This document shows, piece after piece, positions 1 through 12,733 of a DNA stretch of 64,000 bases. The translations under genes and the position numbers were made by a program. A model generated the notes under the pieces. That model ran no database searches. It saw only the letters and a program-made list of their open reading frames with translations, and was not told the DNA's origin. This DNA is from Purshia tridentata (lineage: Eukaryota > Streptophyta > Magnoliopsida > Rosales > Rosaceae). Location: contig QANT01000898.1 of the NCBI GenBank assembly GCA_003254885.1, positions 1 through 64,000 of the forward strand, written 5' to 3'. Every line of letters starts with the position of its first letter. The first letter of the stretch is position 1.

Positions 1-413
1 CACAAGCCTATATATAAAATGTAGCTTTGGATAAAGGTATGAAAATTTATTTTGATCAGTTTACATGTTTTGATGAAATTTATAAATAAAATAAAAAATC
101 TTATATTATATTCAAATGATTATAATTTGATTTATTGTTAATTTATTTGATAATGGTGATTTTCGATTTAATTGATTTTTGTAAAAATGATTTTCATATT
201 ATAATTTAAAACTAAACTGCTTTAATTAAAAAAATACACGAAAAAAGTGAATAGTAAATGGAGAAAATTAATAGCATTTCCCAAATAAAATTTGGATGGG
301 TGGCGTGGCGTGGAGAACGGAGATGAGATTAATTACTTAATTAAAAGCCTGATGCAGTGAGGGGCCCAAATGCTGAGTTGGCTAGATTTCATTAGCGGGT
401 ACCCCTAAAACCG
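1..413. other. Upstream region of ATG7
   Basis: AT-rich non-coding DNA leading into the ATG7 promoter. I see no gene, RNA or clear repeat here. Composition becomes more GC-rich from about position 295, where the proximal promoter probably begins. Confidence 0.5.
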
Positions 414-420
414 TATAAAA
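414..420 (+). promoter_or_regulatory. Probable TATA box of ATG7
   Basis: TATAAAA lies about 280 bases before the ATG7 start codon. A transcription start near 445 would give a leader of roughly 250 bases ending in purine-rich (GAA/AAG) sequence. I see no ATG in that leader before the start codon at 697. The position of transcription start is inferred. Confidence 0.5.
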
Positions 421-696
421 AAGGAGGAAAGCAACCGTAGAGAGAGGAAATTATACGGCGCGAGCGGCCACTCGGCAACACAATCGAGGTATCGTCTTTT
501 CCTTGTTGTACTTGGTGTTATATTTATCGTTGAACTTGAACTGACAAGTCTCTGACTTTTTTACTTACTTTTTTACCGTTTAAATTATAAAGCTTGAGAA
601 GAAAGAATACCGAAAAAAGGAAGAACAAGAAGAAGGAGAAGGAGATTAGGAGAAGAAGAAGAGTTCAAGTAGAGTTAATCGTAGTAGGAAATAATC

Positions 697-3600
697 ATGG
701 AGGGGAAGAGTGGTAAATCCTTACTGCAATTCGCACCGTTTCAGAGCTCGGTGGACGAGGGTTTCTGGCACAGATTGTCTTCACTGAAGCTCAACAAGTT
801 TGGCATCGATGACTCACCCATCCCCATCACTGGTTCGTACTTTTCCTTATTTTATTTTTTCTGTAATCAGATTATGGAATTTTGGGGGGAAGAAATAGTA
901 AATTTGAGCATTCTTAGATCGTATTCCTGAGATTTTATTTTATATTTTTATATTAAAATTTATAGGAAATAGTGTCTGAGTTTTTTTGTTTTAAATTTTT
1001 TCTGGTGGACTTATTATTGTCCGGCTTTGAGGAAAAAAGAAAAAACAGCAAAATTTCAGATTTTTCTGACCAAAGCAAAAGTTTGGATTTTTCGTCATAT
1101 ACTGTAATGGCAAAGTTATAAAGTGATTGAAGAAAACTACATGGTTATAAAGTCATTGAAGAAAACTATACGGTTGTGTGAGGCTCAATTGAGTTTAAAT
1201 TCCAATTAATTGAAAATTCAGGGTTCAATTCAGCTATGAATGCGATACAAATTTCTTAAAGTCTATGCTCTGTAGTGAATTTCTCTGTAAATTAAGTCCA
1301 ATGGCTTCGTGTAATCTGTGATATGGACCGACCCTGTTCCAGGTTTCTATGCACCATGCTCACATTCGCAAGTATCAAATCATTTAACGCTTCTGGCCGA
1401 GTCTTTGCCTTCAGATTCAAGTGAAGAACCAGCAATAAGTCGAGGCAATCGGAACAGATGCTTCGTTCCTGGCATCCTTTACAACTCCAATACGGTAGAA
1501 AGCTTTAATGCACTTGACAAACAGGCCCTGCTTAAGGCCGAAGCAAAAAAGGTATCCCATACAGATGGGTTTTGGGCTTTGGATGAATTTATGGCATCTG
1601 TGAACGAAATTAAATTGTAGCATTTAGTTGAAATATGTTGCAGATAGATGAATCTTATTGGCTAAACGTGAATGTAATTGTAGCATAATATGTATGCTTT
1701 TTGTTTATAATCAGATTTGGGAGGACATTCATAATGGAAAAGCTTTGGAGGACAGTTCAGTACTCTCGAGGTTCCTCCTTATCTCTTTTGCAGATCTGAA
1801 AAAATGGAGTTTTCATTACTGGTTTGCTTTCCCTGCTCTGGTGCTTGATCCTCCAGCAACCCTGGTCGATTTGAGGCCAGCTTCACAATATTTTAGCTTG
1901 GAGGAGGTATGTAGGATATAGTTATTATTGAATACACAGTAGTAAGCTATTTACATTTTACTTCTTATATAATGTAAAGATTATTGTTATATCTTTTAGG
2001 CAGAATCTGTTTCAGCAGCACTTAATGAGTGGCGCAATTCAAGCTCATCAGCAGGTATATATATATGTCTCCTTTGCTATTTTGTGTATAGTCTGTATAA
2101 ATATTATTTTTATTTGTGCATATTCTCATATGTAAGGTCTTCATTTCAATGTATTTTGCTCATATGTAAGGTTTTGATTTCAATGTAAGGTTTACACATG
2201 ATTAAATTTTCCTTTCTGACCAAGGTCGTCTGATTCAGATGTGCCATTCTTTTTGGTTGGAATTGATTCAAATTCACATGCTACCATTAAGCATATAAAG
2301 GATTGGGAAACCTCACAAAGTGCTGATGGTCACAAGGTCTGCCTTCATACTCTTGGCATTTCATCTATAGCTAATCATTTAGGTGGTGGAAACTGGAATG
2401 AATTGTCTAAATATTAAATTTCTGGATTCAACTTTCTAAAAGCTACTTTATATGCCATTGCCAGTTGCTATTTGGCTTTTATGATCCATGCCATCTTCCA
2501 AACAATCCTGGTTGGCCTCTTCGCAACTTCCTTGCACTTATTTGCTCAAGATGGGATCTCAAGTCTTTTCACTTCTTATGCTATAGAGAGAATCGTGGTT
2601 TCGCAGATCTGGGATTGTCCCTTGTTGGTGAAGCCCTGGTTACATTTCCACAAGGTAGAGCTGCAAAAATTGGGTAACAGCTCTGTTCTTATTAGGAGTC
2701 TTTCTTATACTGTTTGAATATGCTTACATACGTAGGTACTCTAACTTGGATTTTTGTATCTGTTTAGGGTGGAAAGATCATCATTATGTACCTAATGCAG
2801 TGGGGTGGGAACTTAGCAAAGGGAGAAAAGTACCCAGGTGTATTAGCCTTGCGAAATCTATGGATCCAACTAGGTACAGTCTATTGGCTTTCTGTAGTTC
2901 ATAATGTTATTAGTCCATTGCTATTTTGGTGTCTTATGATAGTTTTTACAGGTTGGCCATATCTGCTGCAGATTTGAATTTGAAACTAATGAGATGGCGT
3001 GCTTTGCCTTCTCTGAACTTAAACACCTTGTCTTCTCTCAAGTGTCTCCTCCTTGGAGCAGGTACACTTGGATGTCAGGTTGCTCGCATGCTTATGGTGA
3101 GTTCTCTGCTCCTTAAGTTACAAATAAAATTCTGATTCTATCTATTCAATGATTGAAGATTACGTATTTTACAGGCTTGGGGTGTCCGGAAAATCACGTT
3201 GGTTGACAATGGCAGGGTGGCCATGTCTAATCCATTGAGGCAATCCCTCTATACATTAGATGACTGCCTAAATGGTGGTGAATTTAAAGCCACAGCAGCA
3301 GTTAATAGTCTCAGGAAAATTTTTCCAGCTGTGGTAATTAATTTGATCTGTTTGTCCTCTAAACATGGCTTGAACCAAAAACTTGATGATTTTCTTATAT
3401 TTACCATCCATCCTTTTGTTCTTTTACCAGGAAGCTGAGGGTGTTGTCATGGCTATACCAATGCCTGGACATCCTGTTCCTAGTCAAGAAGAGCAGAGTG
3501 TGCTTGATGATTGTAGACGTCTACATGATTTAATTGATTCTCACAATGCAGTTTTCTTGTTGACGGATACAAGAGAAAGTCGGTGGCTTCCATCTCTTCT

Positions 3601-5106
3601 TTGTGCCAATTCTAACAAGGTCTGTTGCCTTAATCCTTGAAAATCTTACACTTTGGTATAAATTGGTACTTTTCTCACCTGATTTGAGCCACATCTTGAT
3701 CAAGATGATCTATTTCCCTGATTCAAGAATATTGGGTATTTGGATTAGGTATCTTAATTTAATTGACATTAATGTTATTTTATGATTATTATTTACTTGC
3801 TTGCAGATTACTATAACTGCAGCTCTAGGGTTTGACAGCTTCTTGGTTATGCGCCATGGAGCAGGTCCTTTTAGCTCTATCCATGATTCAGATGAAGCTG
3901 CAGATGCTTTATCTGCTGACATGAGCAACCTTGGCCTGACTGATAGAAATGGAGGGCAGAGATTGGGCTGTTACTTCTGCAATGATGTGGTTGCACCTAT
4001 TGATGTAATTTTCTAGAATGCAATAGATATCATATTTTAGTTGTTCTATGTATGTCAAGTACAACCATAAGCCTTTTTTTTTCTGTGCAGTCGACTGCCA
4101 ACCGCGCGTTGGACCAGCAATGCACTGTTACACGCCCAGGCCTTGCTCCTATTGCCTCAGCTCTTGCAGTTGAGCTCTTGGTGGGGATCCTGCATCACCC
4201 TCATGGGTAAATCCTTTGAAAATTGAAAAGTGCCTGACTATTTATTAGTTCATTGAGTTTTGCAAAGATTCTTAGTTGTCATGATTAAGAGCTAAATAGA
4301 AATCCCACTTTGGTTTCTTTCTACGGTTGACCTGGAACTCTGGTTTTAAACATCTTGTTTCAGGATACTTGCAGAAGGCGATGTTGCGAACTCCAGTAAA
4401 AGTGGAAGCAGTGAGCAACCTCTTGGTATTTTACCCCATCAAATTCGAGGTTCCCTTGGGCAGTTTTCACAGATGACACTTTTGGGTCACTCCTCTGGCA
4501 GTTGCACTGCTTGTTGCAGCACTGTAAGTTTTGCTTTGCTCAATGACTTTTCCCAGGTGGTTCCCTGAGAAAGTGGCGGTTGTTCCTAGTTTGATTGATC
4601 CATGAGTTCTTAATGCTATTCAGGGAATAGCAGTCATATAGATTAATGAATAATTGGTACTATTGGAGAAGAGAGTCACAACTGAATTAGTAATTATAGG
4701 GGCAGCTGAAACATTTATTTTGCACATGGTTTTTGTGAGTAGTGTGCTGCTCCCTGCATCCTGTCAATTTGATAAACAAGCGCGAATATGCCCATTTATA
4801 GGAGGAAACTTCATCGGCATGAAAGTTATGATATTTTTCTTAATGTTTGTTGTTGTGTCCTCGTTTTGCTCTTAATTTCGTAATGTCTTATTTATGACTA
4901 ATTTTCAATTATTCATTGCAAATGAATTATTTCAGGTGGTGTCTGAATATCGGAAAAGGCAAATGGAATTTATACTGCAAGCTATCAACCATCCTACGTA
5001 TCTGGAGGACATAACTGGACTAACAGAGTTGATGAAGTCAGCTAGTTCATTCCAAATGGACTGGGATTATGGGACAGATGATGATGACGATTGTGTTGAA
5101 GTTTGA
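697..5106 (+). CDS. ATG7: Autophagy E1-like activating enzyme ATG7
   Basis: ATG7 activates the ubiquitin-like proteins ATG8 and ATG12 with ATP and passes them to ATG3 and ATG10, in the cytosol. Fourteen exons with GT-AG borders read in one frame: 697-832, 1343-1551, 1715-1906, 2000-2054, 2239-2336, 2465-2654, 2768-2873, 2952-3096, 3175-3333, 3431-3619, 3807-4004, 4091-4206, 4364-4523 and 4936-5106. They encode 707 residues, close to the roughly 700 usual for plant ATG7. The ATP-binding [11 protein letters not shown] loop with its following VDNGRV aspartate is in exons 8-9. The catalytic cysteine motif [10 protein letters not shown] is in exon 12, followed by the C-terminal helices. The protein ends in an acidic DDDDD tail, as in the family. 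The start of exon 5 was chosen because only the AG before ATGTGCC keeps frame with exon 4. All key residues are present and it looks functional. Confidence 0.96.
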
Positions 5107-5135
5107 TTATTATTTTTATTTGGGGAAGGGGGTTC

Positions 5136-5376
5136 GCGTGAGACTTCCATGGGGCATGCCCCAATGGGGCACCTCTCACAAAGAGGTAGGCCCCATGTAT
5201 TGTAGGGCCCACCTCTTTGTGAGAGGTGCCCCATCGGGGCATGCCCCATGGAAGCCCCTCTCANTGGGGCATGCCCAATGGGGCACCTCTCACAAAGAGG
5301 TAGGCCCCATGTATTGTAGGGCCCACCTCTTTGTGAGAGGTGCCCCATCGGGGCATGCCCCATGGAAGCCCCTCTC
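5136..5376. mobile_element. GC-rich foldback insert in the ATG7 3' region
   Basis: This begins 30 bases after the ATG7 stop codon. A nine-base direct repeat AGGGGGTTC (5127-5135 and 5377-5385) flanks it, as expected of a target-site duplication. Inside, a hairpin unit occurs twice. Each unit has arms of about 42 bases, differing by about one base, around a roughly 23-base loop that is itself partly self-complementary. One unbroken unit would be about 127 bases. The second copy lacks the first 14 or so bases and follows an undetermined base (N) at 5264, so the tandem state may be an assembly artefact. The nine-base duplication suggests a Mutator-like foldback MITE. The open frames on both strands follow from the palindrome and are not genes. 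Confidence 0.75.
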
Positions 5377-5385
5377 AGGGGGTTC

Positions 5386-8250
5386 TGAATTATTTACACT
5401 GCAATTCATTCTCAATTGTACAGAGACCTAGGAAGGTGATATTCAGTTATTTATTCTTCAATTAACTTTTAACATGATCGGCTTGACCGACAAGTGATAA
5501 CTATAACTTAAGTGGGGCACTTGTCAGAAAGCCATACTGCTCTTACAACCAAAATATTCAAAGCTGTACCCAAGATGTGGCAGTTTCTATTGATTCGTAA
5601 GCTATGGAAACAGAGTACTGCACTTCGCGGCTGGAACAACATCTGGATTAGATGAAAACGAACCAACAATTTGGTGAAACTCACGAAATCTAGGTTCAGT
5701 GGCTAAAACATAAAAGAAATAAGAAACTTGGATTTTGTATCATGGACTTTTTAATAAATATGGCTTCTGGAACAACATCAAAGTCAGATGTGTGGCTTCA
5801 AGGAGGTAGAAAGCTAGAAGCCAGAGCTGTCAAATGTGTGGAGTTTGACCAAAATGTAGCGTATCTTCAACTAACATAAAGCATAAGTTGGCAGCCTAAT
5901 CCATTTGGCTTACCTAACTGATGTATAGTTTCAATGACTTTCGAAAGTCGAAAGTATGAATTAGTGCGACGAGGCGACCATGAATATGGAAGTCATCGCT
6001 AGTTTTTATCTTCTCCTTGATGCAAGTGGTGCCGCCAACCCAGATCACAAATCTTAAAATGCAAACTTTCAAAACATAACTTGAAAGGAAGCTTCAAACT
6101 TTGATCTCAAAGTGCAAAAAATTAAAGCAAACGGTAGTTTCTTAAAGCAAGAGTGCAAGACTAGCAACATAAAAGGTTAAGGTTGAGTAGTCATGAGTGG
6201 CTAATCTGCACTTTTTGTCTCACTCAGTCTCATGAACCATCATCATAATAGAATTACGAAATTAGAATGTTGTTTTGGCTTGTGGCATGACTAGTACTTC
6301 CACCAGAACTCATACGTTAGTGGACTCCCCATTTGAGTTTCAGTGTTAGTTATCCTATGTCACGTGTAAGGATCACATTGTCGGCTGCCGGCATGCCACG
6401 TGGCAACAAATCGGACTTATGTCACTTGGCACATTTCAGATGCGCTAAGTTTTGGGATAACAATCCAGGCTCAACTCAACATGTAGCAGTGGCTGTGCAT
6501 ATATGTGTGCACTTTGAGGCTAAAAGGGACCATTGCGGTACACATCATACAAGCACTACTTTCAATCAACACACCACATACACCATACCGTACACCTCGT
6601 GATTGAAACCATGCCCTTGGCAGCTTGCTGCTGTAGTTACTGTTAATTCCACACGTGGGAAAAAATTCATTGTTTGAGGACTGAATGTGATGGATGGATA
6701 ACTTTTTAATGGAATCCCACGCCATCATGATATATATGTATGTATGTGATATGCATGGACCTGCCTTAATGCGACTCCACCAAGTAATTTTGAATAAATG
6801 GGTCAATAATGGTGATCAGTGTGCCCAAAACTCCTAGTGCTGCACTAACTAGCCATTGTATTTGTTCCCAAAGAAGTAGAATATTCTTGACCAACACCAA
6901 ACAACTAGCAAGGCAGCACGGTTAGAATTTAAGAGAATAAAGTTTTGTTGGATTTAATATTTGAGTATCAATTAAACTCTTGGTGGTTGTTATTTGGCCA
7001 AGCTATGCATGAATCAATTGAGAACTTCATGAGGTCCCATTTCAATTTTTAGACGTGCTATTAAACAAAGATTTGGCTAGCTATTACGTAGTTTCGTCCC
7101 CCAATTTGTGCGGCTAATGCTTTTTTCTCAAATCATGATATGGGATATAACCTAACTATTATAGAATATAGACCCTCGCAGCAAAATTCAGAAAGCTGCA
7201 GTGCAAGATGCCCAATATATTTGATAGACAAAATCTGGCAAATGAATACCACATTCCCAATTTGGAGCAAAAAATTCAGTTGGAAAAAATGGTGATATGT
7301 GTATGTATGTACGTGCGTATGCAACTAACATGTAACAGTCAAATTTTTACTTGATTTAAATCTAATTTATTTTTAACAAATAAGATATTGACATTCATAT
7401 TAATATTGTATTAATTAAGTCTGGCGTATAATTCTGCATATACTATGTTAATGCGAATCTGTACAATACACATGTTAATGAGATACACCTGCAGGAAATT
7501 AATGTAAAAAGCTATAAAATACCTAGAAACTAGATCAACTTCATCGTATAACATGCTATTAACATTAATTGTGGAGATACGTTTTTCTTTTGCAATATAT
7601 AGCATACAAATGGTGATTGGTGATCCAGTGATCATCTGATCCTTCCTGCAGAAAACTGAAAAAACAAATGACTGGCTAGATCTGAGGATTGATTGTGAAG
7701 CTTGCCATAATTCTGTGCATGCTTGCCACCTGTACGAGATCAAAATATCTGACCCCAATTTCGCAGGAAAATCAGTGCAGGTGCCCTGTCTCTGATTCCC
7801 ACATGCCATAATTGTAGCCCACACCACAACCAAGATTAATTAAGCAACCAAAAGATTAATTAACACAGTGACCCTCCCAGAAACTATGGCATGCACATAT
7901 TGATATTGGGGACAGTCAACAATAGTCTTAGCCGTCCCATTTTGATTGCATCCAAGCAAATGGGCTCCACCACACTCAATCCAGAATGGCAATCTCGTAA
8001 TTCGAGAAAATAAACATGGGCATGAATCATGATGGGTGGTGTAGGAATTGAATATTTTATTTATGTTGAAGATCATATAATCTGTCATGGTGTGTGTGTG
8101 TGAGTTTCAATAGTCAGCAGACTCAGCACTGTTCCCTCTGCGCTCTGCATGTGCTTTGTGCTCCCCTGTTTTTCTTCAGCTCCTAATTTAAAAAGTCCTT
8201 CTTCTTTGTCCCACTGATCCCACAAACGCTCAAAAAGTCAGACTTGTAGA
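5386..8250. other. Intergenic region between ATG7 and the ARM gene
   Basis: The ATG7 transcript probably ends in the first few hundred bases. I find no coding exon, tRNA or clear transposon in the rest. Two CACGTG G-box cores lie close together, at 6360-6365 and inside the ten-base palindrome GCCACGTGGC around 6391-6400. Without a known promoter nearby they may have no function. A short TG run is at 8090-8102. Confidence 0.4.
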
Positions 8251-8256
8251 GAAATT

Positions 8257-8266
8257 TATATATAAA
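8257..8266 (+). promoter_or_regulatory. Probable TATA box of the ARM-repeat gene
   Basis: TATATATAAA lies 86 bases before the start codon. It is followed by a CT-rich leader (about 8296-8340), a common plant core-promoter arrangement. The transcription start is inferred to be near 8290. Confidence 0.6.
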
Positions 8267-8351
8267 GAAACGAAAACCCAACACAGTTTCTCACCCTCAT
8301 CCTCTCTCTCTCTTTCTTTGTCTCCCCTCTCAAGTCTCAACCACAACAAAC

Positions 8352-10868
8352 ATGTCTGATTCTAATTCTACAATTTCTACTACTAATAACAATTCTTCTT
8401 CTCCTCTTTGGTTATATTCTTACATAAAGCTTCGGTTTTTCAATCGCATCCGACGGTTCCTGCGCTCCAAAGGCTCCCGCAAGCGAAATACGCAGTCGTC
8501 CGATCAATTCGACACGTCGACAAGAGTACCCTCCAAACGTATAAGCATTGATAACGAAGAAATGGTACAAGTGGTGGAGAAGGATAGTGATGGTAACCAT
8601 GAGGATGATGTGTTGGGGTTGCAGAGGGCGGTGAAGAGGCTTCACTTTGGAAGCTGGCAAGAGAAGGAGTTGGCGGCTAAGGAGATTGGGACCTTGGCTA
8701 AGGAGGATGTTAAGGTCAGGAAGTTGGTGGGTGGGCTCGGCGTTATGCCGGTTTTGGTGTCCATGGCAGAGTCCGAGGTTGTTGCCCGGCGGCGCGTGGC
8801 GGTGTTCGCTTTGATTGAGCTTGCTAATGGAACTTACACGTAAGTAATTTTAGGTTACGTTACTAAACGTACTGTATGATAAATGAAGTCTATTCATGTC
8901 ATGTTGCTAAATTATATTATAAAAGAATATTTTTTTGTATGTATATTAATTATATGATTTCAGATCTCTCTTATATATTCATTGAATAGGGGTAATTAAA
9001 AATCAAGTTGTGTTAATTAAGTTACTATTGACCAAATTTGACTTTAGTATAAAAATAAATTATTTTTCTTTAGGGCAATTAATTAAGAATGAAAAAAGTA
9101 TTGAGTTATAGAGAATAGAGGTACTTTCATTCATAGTTGATTAAAAGAAGGATTAAGCAATTGTTTAATTTTCATTTGAATCTTTGGTCAAGTGAAGGCT
9201 ATGAGCCTATGGCAGGATGAAAGCTCTCTTGCTATAAAGGTACTGGCATTTTAAGTGTGGGGTAGGTTTAAGTCCTTTAGTAAAAAGAGGCAAGGATATA
9301 ATAATTGTCATCAATTGTCATCTAGTGGTTGGAGGGAATGCTCAAAAATATCAACTTGACTTACCTTTGAGTGGTTGTTACTGTTCAATAAACTTGAATA
9401 TATATAGCTTACATTGTACATATTGCATATATAGCCTATATCAACTACCAAGGAAACAATTTTATTAACCCATTGCTTTGAAATGGGTTACTGGGGTTTA
9501 ACATCTATAAATTATCAACTAAATTCATGGGTATCTTGCATTATTTGAAAGCATCAAATACAATTAGACAAAATAATGGCCTGCGGTGATTGTCTGATCA
9601 CAGCAAGCTTAGGTTCCATAGTGGTTGGAAGAGTACTCGGAGGGGAAACAATATAATCAAAGCTAACATGACCCTGTTTTCTTCAAATGGGAAGACTTTA
9701 AGCTTGTAAGATTTAGTGTAGTTGTTCAGATCCCATTTGATCTTTGGACAATAAAAAACCCATATTTTATTGACCTTCACATTACAACACAGATCTAATT
9801 AATCTCGTTGACTTGATTACTCTGCCAGAAATTCTTTATTTTTATTTGGTTGGTTTGGTGTGCTTACAATTCATATTTATAGTAATTCGGTGTGCTTAAA
9901 CATTATTGTCTTGAACTGTATAGTTTTATTGTTGCTGTCAACCTCAAGGTAGACAGAAGTTTAGACATTGTGTTTTTGTACTTCTCTTTCTAATTATTCT
10001 TTTCCCATTCTCTGTATTCAGGAACAAGGCTCTCATGGTGGAGGCAGGAATCTTCTCCAAACTACCAAAAGACATCAATATTCTTGATGAGCCAACAAGG
10101 CATCAATTTGCAGAATTGCTTTTGTTGTTGTCTTCACTGGCAAACACCCCATTTCCTCCAGCCTCATCAGAAATACTCCCATTTCTTGTTGGCATTATTG
10201 AGTCATGTTCAAGCATTGAAACCAAGCAGTCATGTTTGGGTGCTTTGTACAACCTCTCCACCATGTTGGACAATGCAGGCAATTTCGTATCTAATGGGTT
10301 GGTGGAGGCTCTCTTGAAGTTGTCCTCCATCAAAGAACTTTCTGAGAAAGCTCTCGCAACATTGGGGAACTTGGTGGTGACCTTAATGGGAAAGAAGGCC
10401 ATGGAAAATAGTGCAATGGTGCCTGAGAGCTTGATAGAGATTTTGACATGGGAGGAGAAACCCAAATGCCAGGAACTGTCTTCTTACATTCTGATGATTT
10501 TGGCCCATCAGAGCTCAGATCAAAGAGAAAAAATGGCCAAGTCAGGAATTGTCCCTGTACTTCTTGAGGTGGCTTTGCTGGGGAGCTCTCTAGCTCAAAA
10601 GAGAGCACTAAAACTATTACAATGGTTTAAGGATGAGAGGCAAGCCAAAATGGGGCCACATTCTGGGCCACAGACAGCAAGGGTTGCAATTGGTTCACCT
10701 GTAAATCAAAAGGAGACTCAACAAGGGAAGAAAATGATGAAGAATCTGGTGAAACAAAGTCTATACAAGAACATGGAAATGATAACAAGGAGAGCCAGTG
10801 CTTCTGGGGACTCATCTAATCTCAAGGCTTTGATTATCAGCACAAGCTCTAAGAGCTTGCCTTACTGA
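8352..10868 (+). CDS. Armadillo-repeat protein (U-box family relative without a U-box)
   Basis: Two exons, 8352-8839 and 10022-10868, join in frame (donor GTAAGT, acceptor TATTCAG) to give 444 residues. The N-terminus is serine/asparagine-rich, followed by a basic stretch ([17 protein letters not shown], about residues 26-45) that could target nucleus or membrane. From about residue 85 to 380 the sequence is helical ARM repeats, typified by [30 protein letters not shown]. The C-terminus is basic and serine-rich. Such proteins are often labelled U-box domain-containing by similarity, but I see no U-box here, so ubiquitin-ligase activity is not supported. It is probably a protein-interaction scaffold, partner unknown. 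The 1.2-kb intron has no recognisable element. The start ATG is the first after the CT-rich leader. Confidence 0.85.
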
Positions 10869-12687
10869 TTGAAGATGATACAATTTTTAACATACTTCCT
10901 CCTTAGTTTTCAGATTTGCTATTCATTGTAAATAGCATATGGTGGCCTCAAAACACTGAGGACAAGGATGCTTTCTCAGATGGGGAATACAAATGAAGTC
11001 CTTAGAAACAGAACAAAAAAGAACAAGAAAAAGAATAATGCATTTCTTGTGTTGTGCATATAGCTTTAGACAATTGTACATCGTGAAGACGTGAAACAAA
11101 TATTCTCCACAATGAACCCTTGCTTGGGACACAAGGAATATAGTGACCAGTTTTTTTGATTCCTTTGTTCAATGTGTTATGGAGTACCATTCTTTGTATG
11201 AAAATCAATTTATTATCTAATTTGACAATACATTCTATAGAATATCTTCGTCCCATATATATATATATATATTTATTGTTTTATGTTCTCCAATCTTTTA
11301 GTTCGGCTAATAATTTGTTGTTAAACATTATTAGCCGTTTGTCTAAGTTAATTGAGTGTTTATGAGTCGTAACTTAAAGGATCCTACCTGCGGCGGCTTA
11401 TATATTACTTTTTCATTGGGTCGGATCGGACGAAAAGCCAAAGGAGAGAGGTTCGGACATACAACTAAAGACCGCCTCGGCCGTTTCTCCATACATACGC
11501 CGCCTCGTCACTTTCTACGAAGAAAGATTTCTTTCTTTTTTTTCCGGGTCGGAAGAGGGATTTCTTTTTTAGAAAAAAAAAAATTAATGAACCATCTATT
11601 TTTTATTTGAAATTTAGAAATTTAGGATTAAATACCTAATTTCAATATTTTTTTAGAAAATCAGTTTTACTCATAATTTTTAAGTTTAACTGCTAACTAA
11701 TGAACTTGATTTTTAGAATAGGTCACAAATTTACAGCCTATTTATTTTGGGCTTTATTTATTTGACAAATTTGCCCTTCTACTATCCTTTGGCCCACATA
11801 TGATGAGTCTTAAATAAAATTTATAAAATTTTGACAAAATTACCCTTAATATTTTTATATTGTCTTGAAAATTAGTTAATATAGTCTCAACTCCAGTTTT
11901 AGTTGTGACTGTACGACACTCAACTTCAAATTTAATTATGACTAAATAACAGTTACAGCTAAATTGTAATAGAGTCACAGTTAAGTTGTGACTGAATTGA
12001 AATTTTTTTTAAGAGAAATTGTATTATAATATAGTATAATAAGATGTCAAAACAATATTTTTATTCAAAATAATACTTAGTATAGTGGTGAGAGTTGTCT
12101 CTTTCAACTTACCAAGATAATCACAACTAAATTGTAAGACAGTCACAGTTAAGATGTGATTGGATTAATTTTTTTTTGTTTTTAATACAATATAATATAA
12201 ATTAAAGTAATAGTATGGATGTAATATATATATTTTTTATTGTAATGGCATGTGATGTAATATTTGTGAATTATAATGTCCTTTATTATATTATTATGTT
12301 TAACTTTTTAACTTGTACTTAATCTAAAATACTATTAAATTTTAACATTTAAACTAAAAAATTATTAAAATTTGGTGCTTAAAATCAATTAACCTTTTGA
12401 AATTTGAATAAATTTTACTTTTGTTGAAATCTTTTATTTATGGTTTGTTGCTCTTCTCACACAATTCGCTCGATTGGCAAGGTTAAATCTTGGAATAACT
12501 TGATGATCATAGAGAGCTTTTATGCTTTTATTTATTTATTTATATAATGGCCATTTTACTAAATTAATTATCTAAACATTTATTCTATTTTGGTAATAAA
12601 AAAGAAAAAATTATAAAATTATGCTGTCTAAGATTTTCAACTGGCTTTTTAGTTTTTACTAAATAGAAAAAGATTGCAAACAGACCG
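10869..12687. other. AT-rich intergenic DNA with a short GC-richer patch
   Basis: After the ARM gene 3' end the region is AT-rich, with an AT microsatellite near 11256-11271. A GC-richer block at about 11385-11560 stands out from its surroundings. It could be organelle-derived or an old insert, but I could not identify it. A loosely repeated segment built around GTCACAGTTAAG occurs near 11965-11995 and 12133-12165. No gene is supported. Confidence 0.35.
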
Positions 12688-12733
12688 GTTATGAATTAAT
12701 TTAAGATCTGCAAATCTTAAATTAATTCATAAC
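12688..12733. repeat. Perfect 20-base inverted repeat with 6-base loop
   Basis: The arms 12688-12707 and 12714-12733 are exact reverse complements, separated by CTGCAA. It is AT-rich, in non-coding DNA about 0.3 kb from the likely 3' end of the UBA2-type gene. It may be a cruciform-prone site, the junction of a small foldback, or part of a transcript hairpin. No function is assigned. Confidence 0.8.

Noticed and set aside
5067-5431. Overlapping open frames on both strands in the GC-rich hairpin
   Set aside because: They arise because the sequence is palindromic and repeated. The translations mirror each other, include the undetermined base, and match no family.
6355-6402. Pair of G-boxes as a promoter
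   Set aside because: CACGTG cores are present, but no gene starts within about 2 kb downstream and nothing ties them to a transcript.
7411-8088. 140- and 82-codon minus-strand frames before the ARM gene
   Set aside because: No domains, no plausible splice continuation and AT-biased codon use. Treated as chance.
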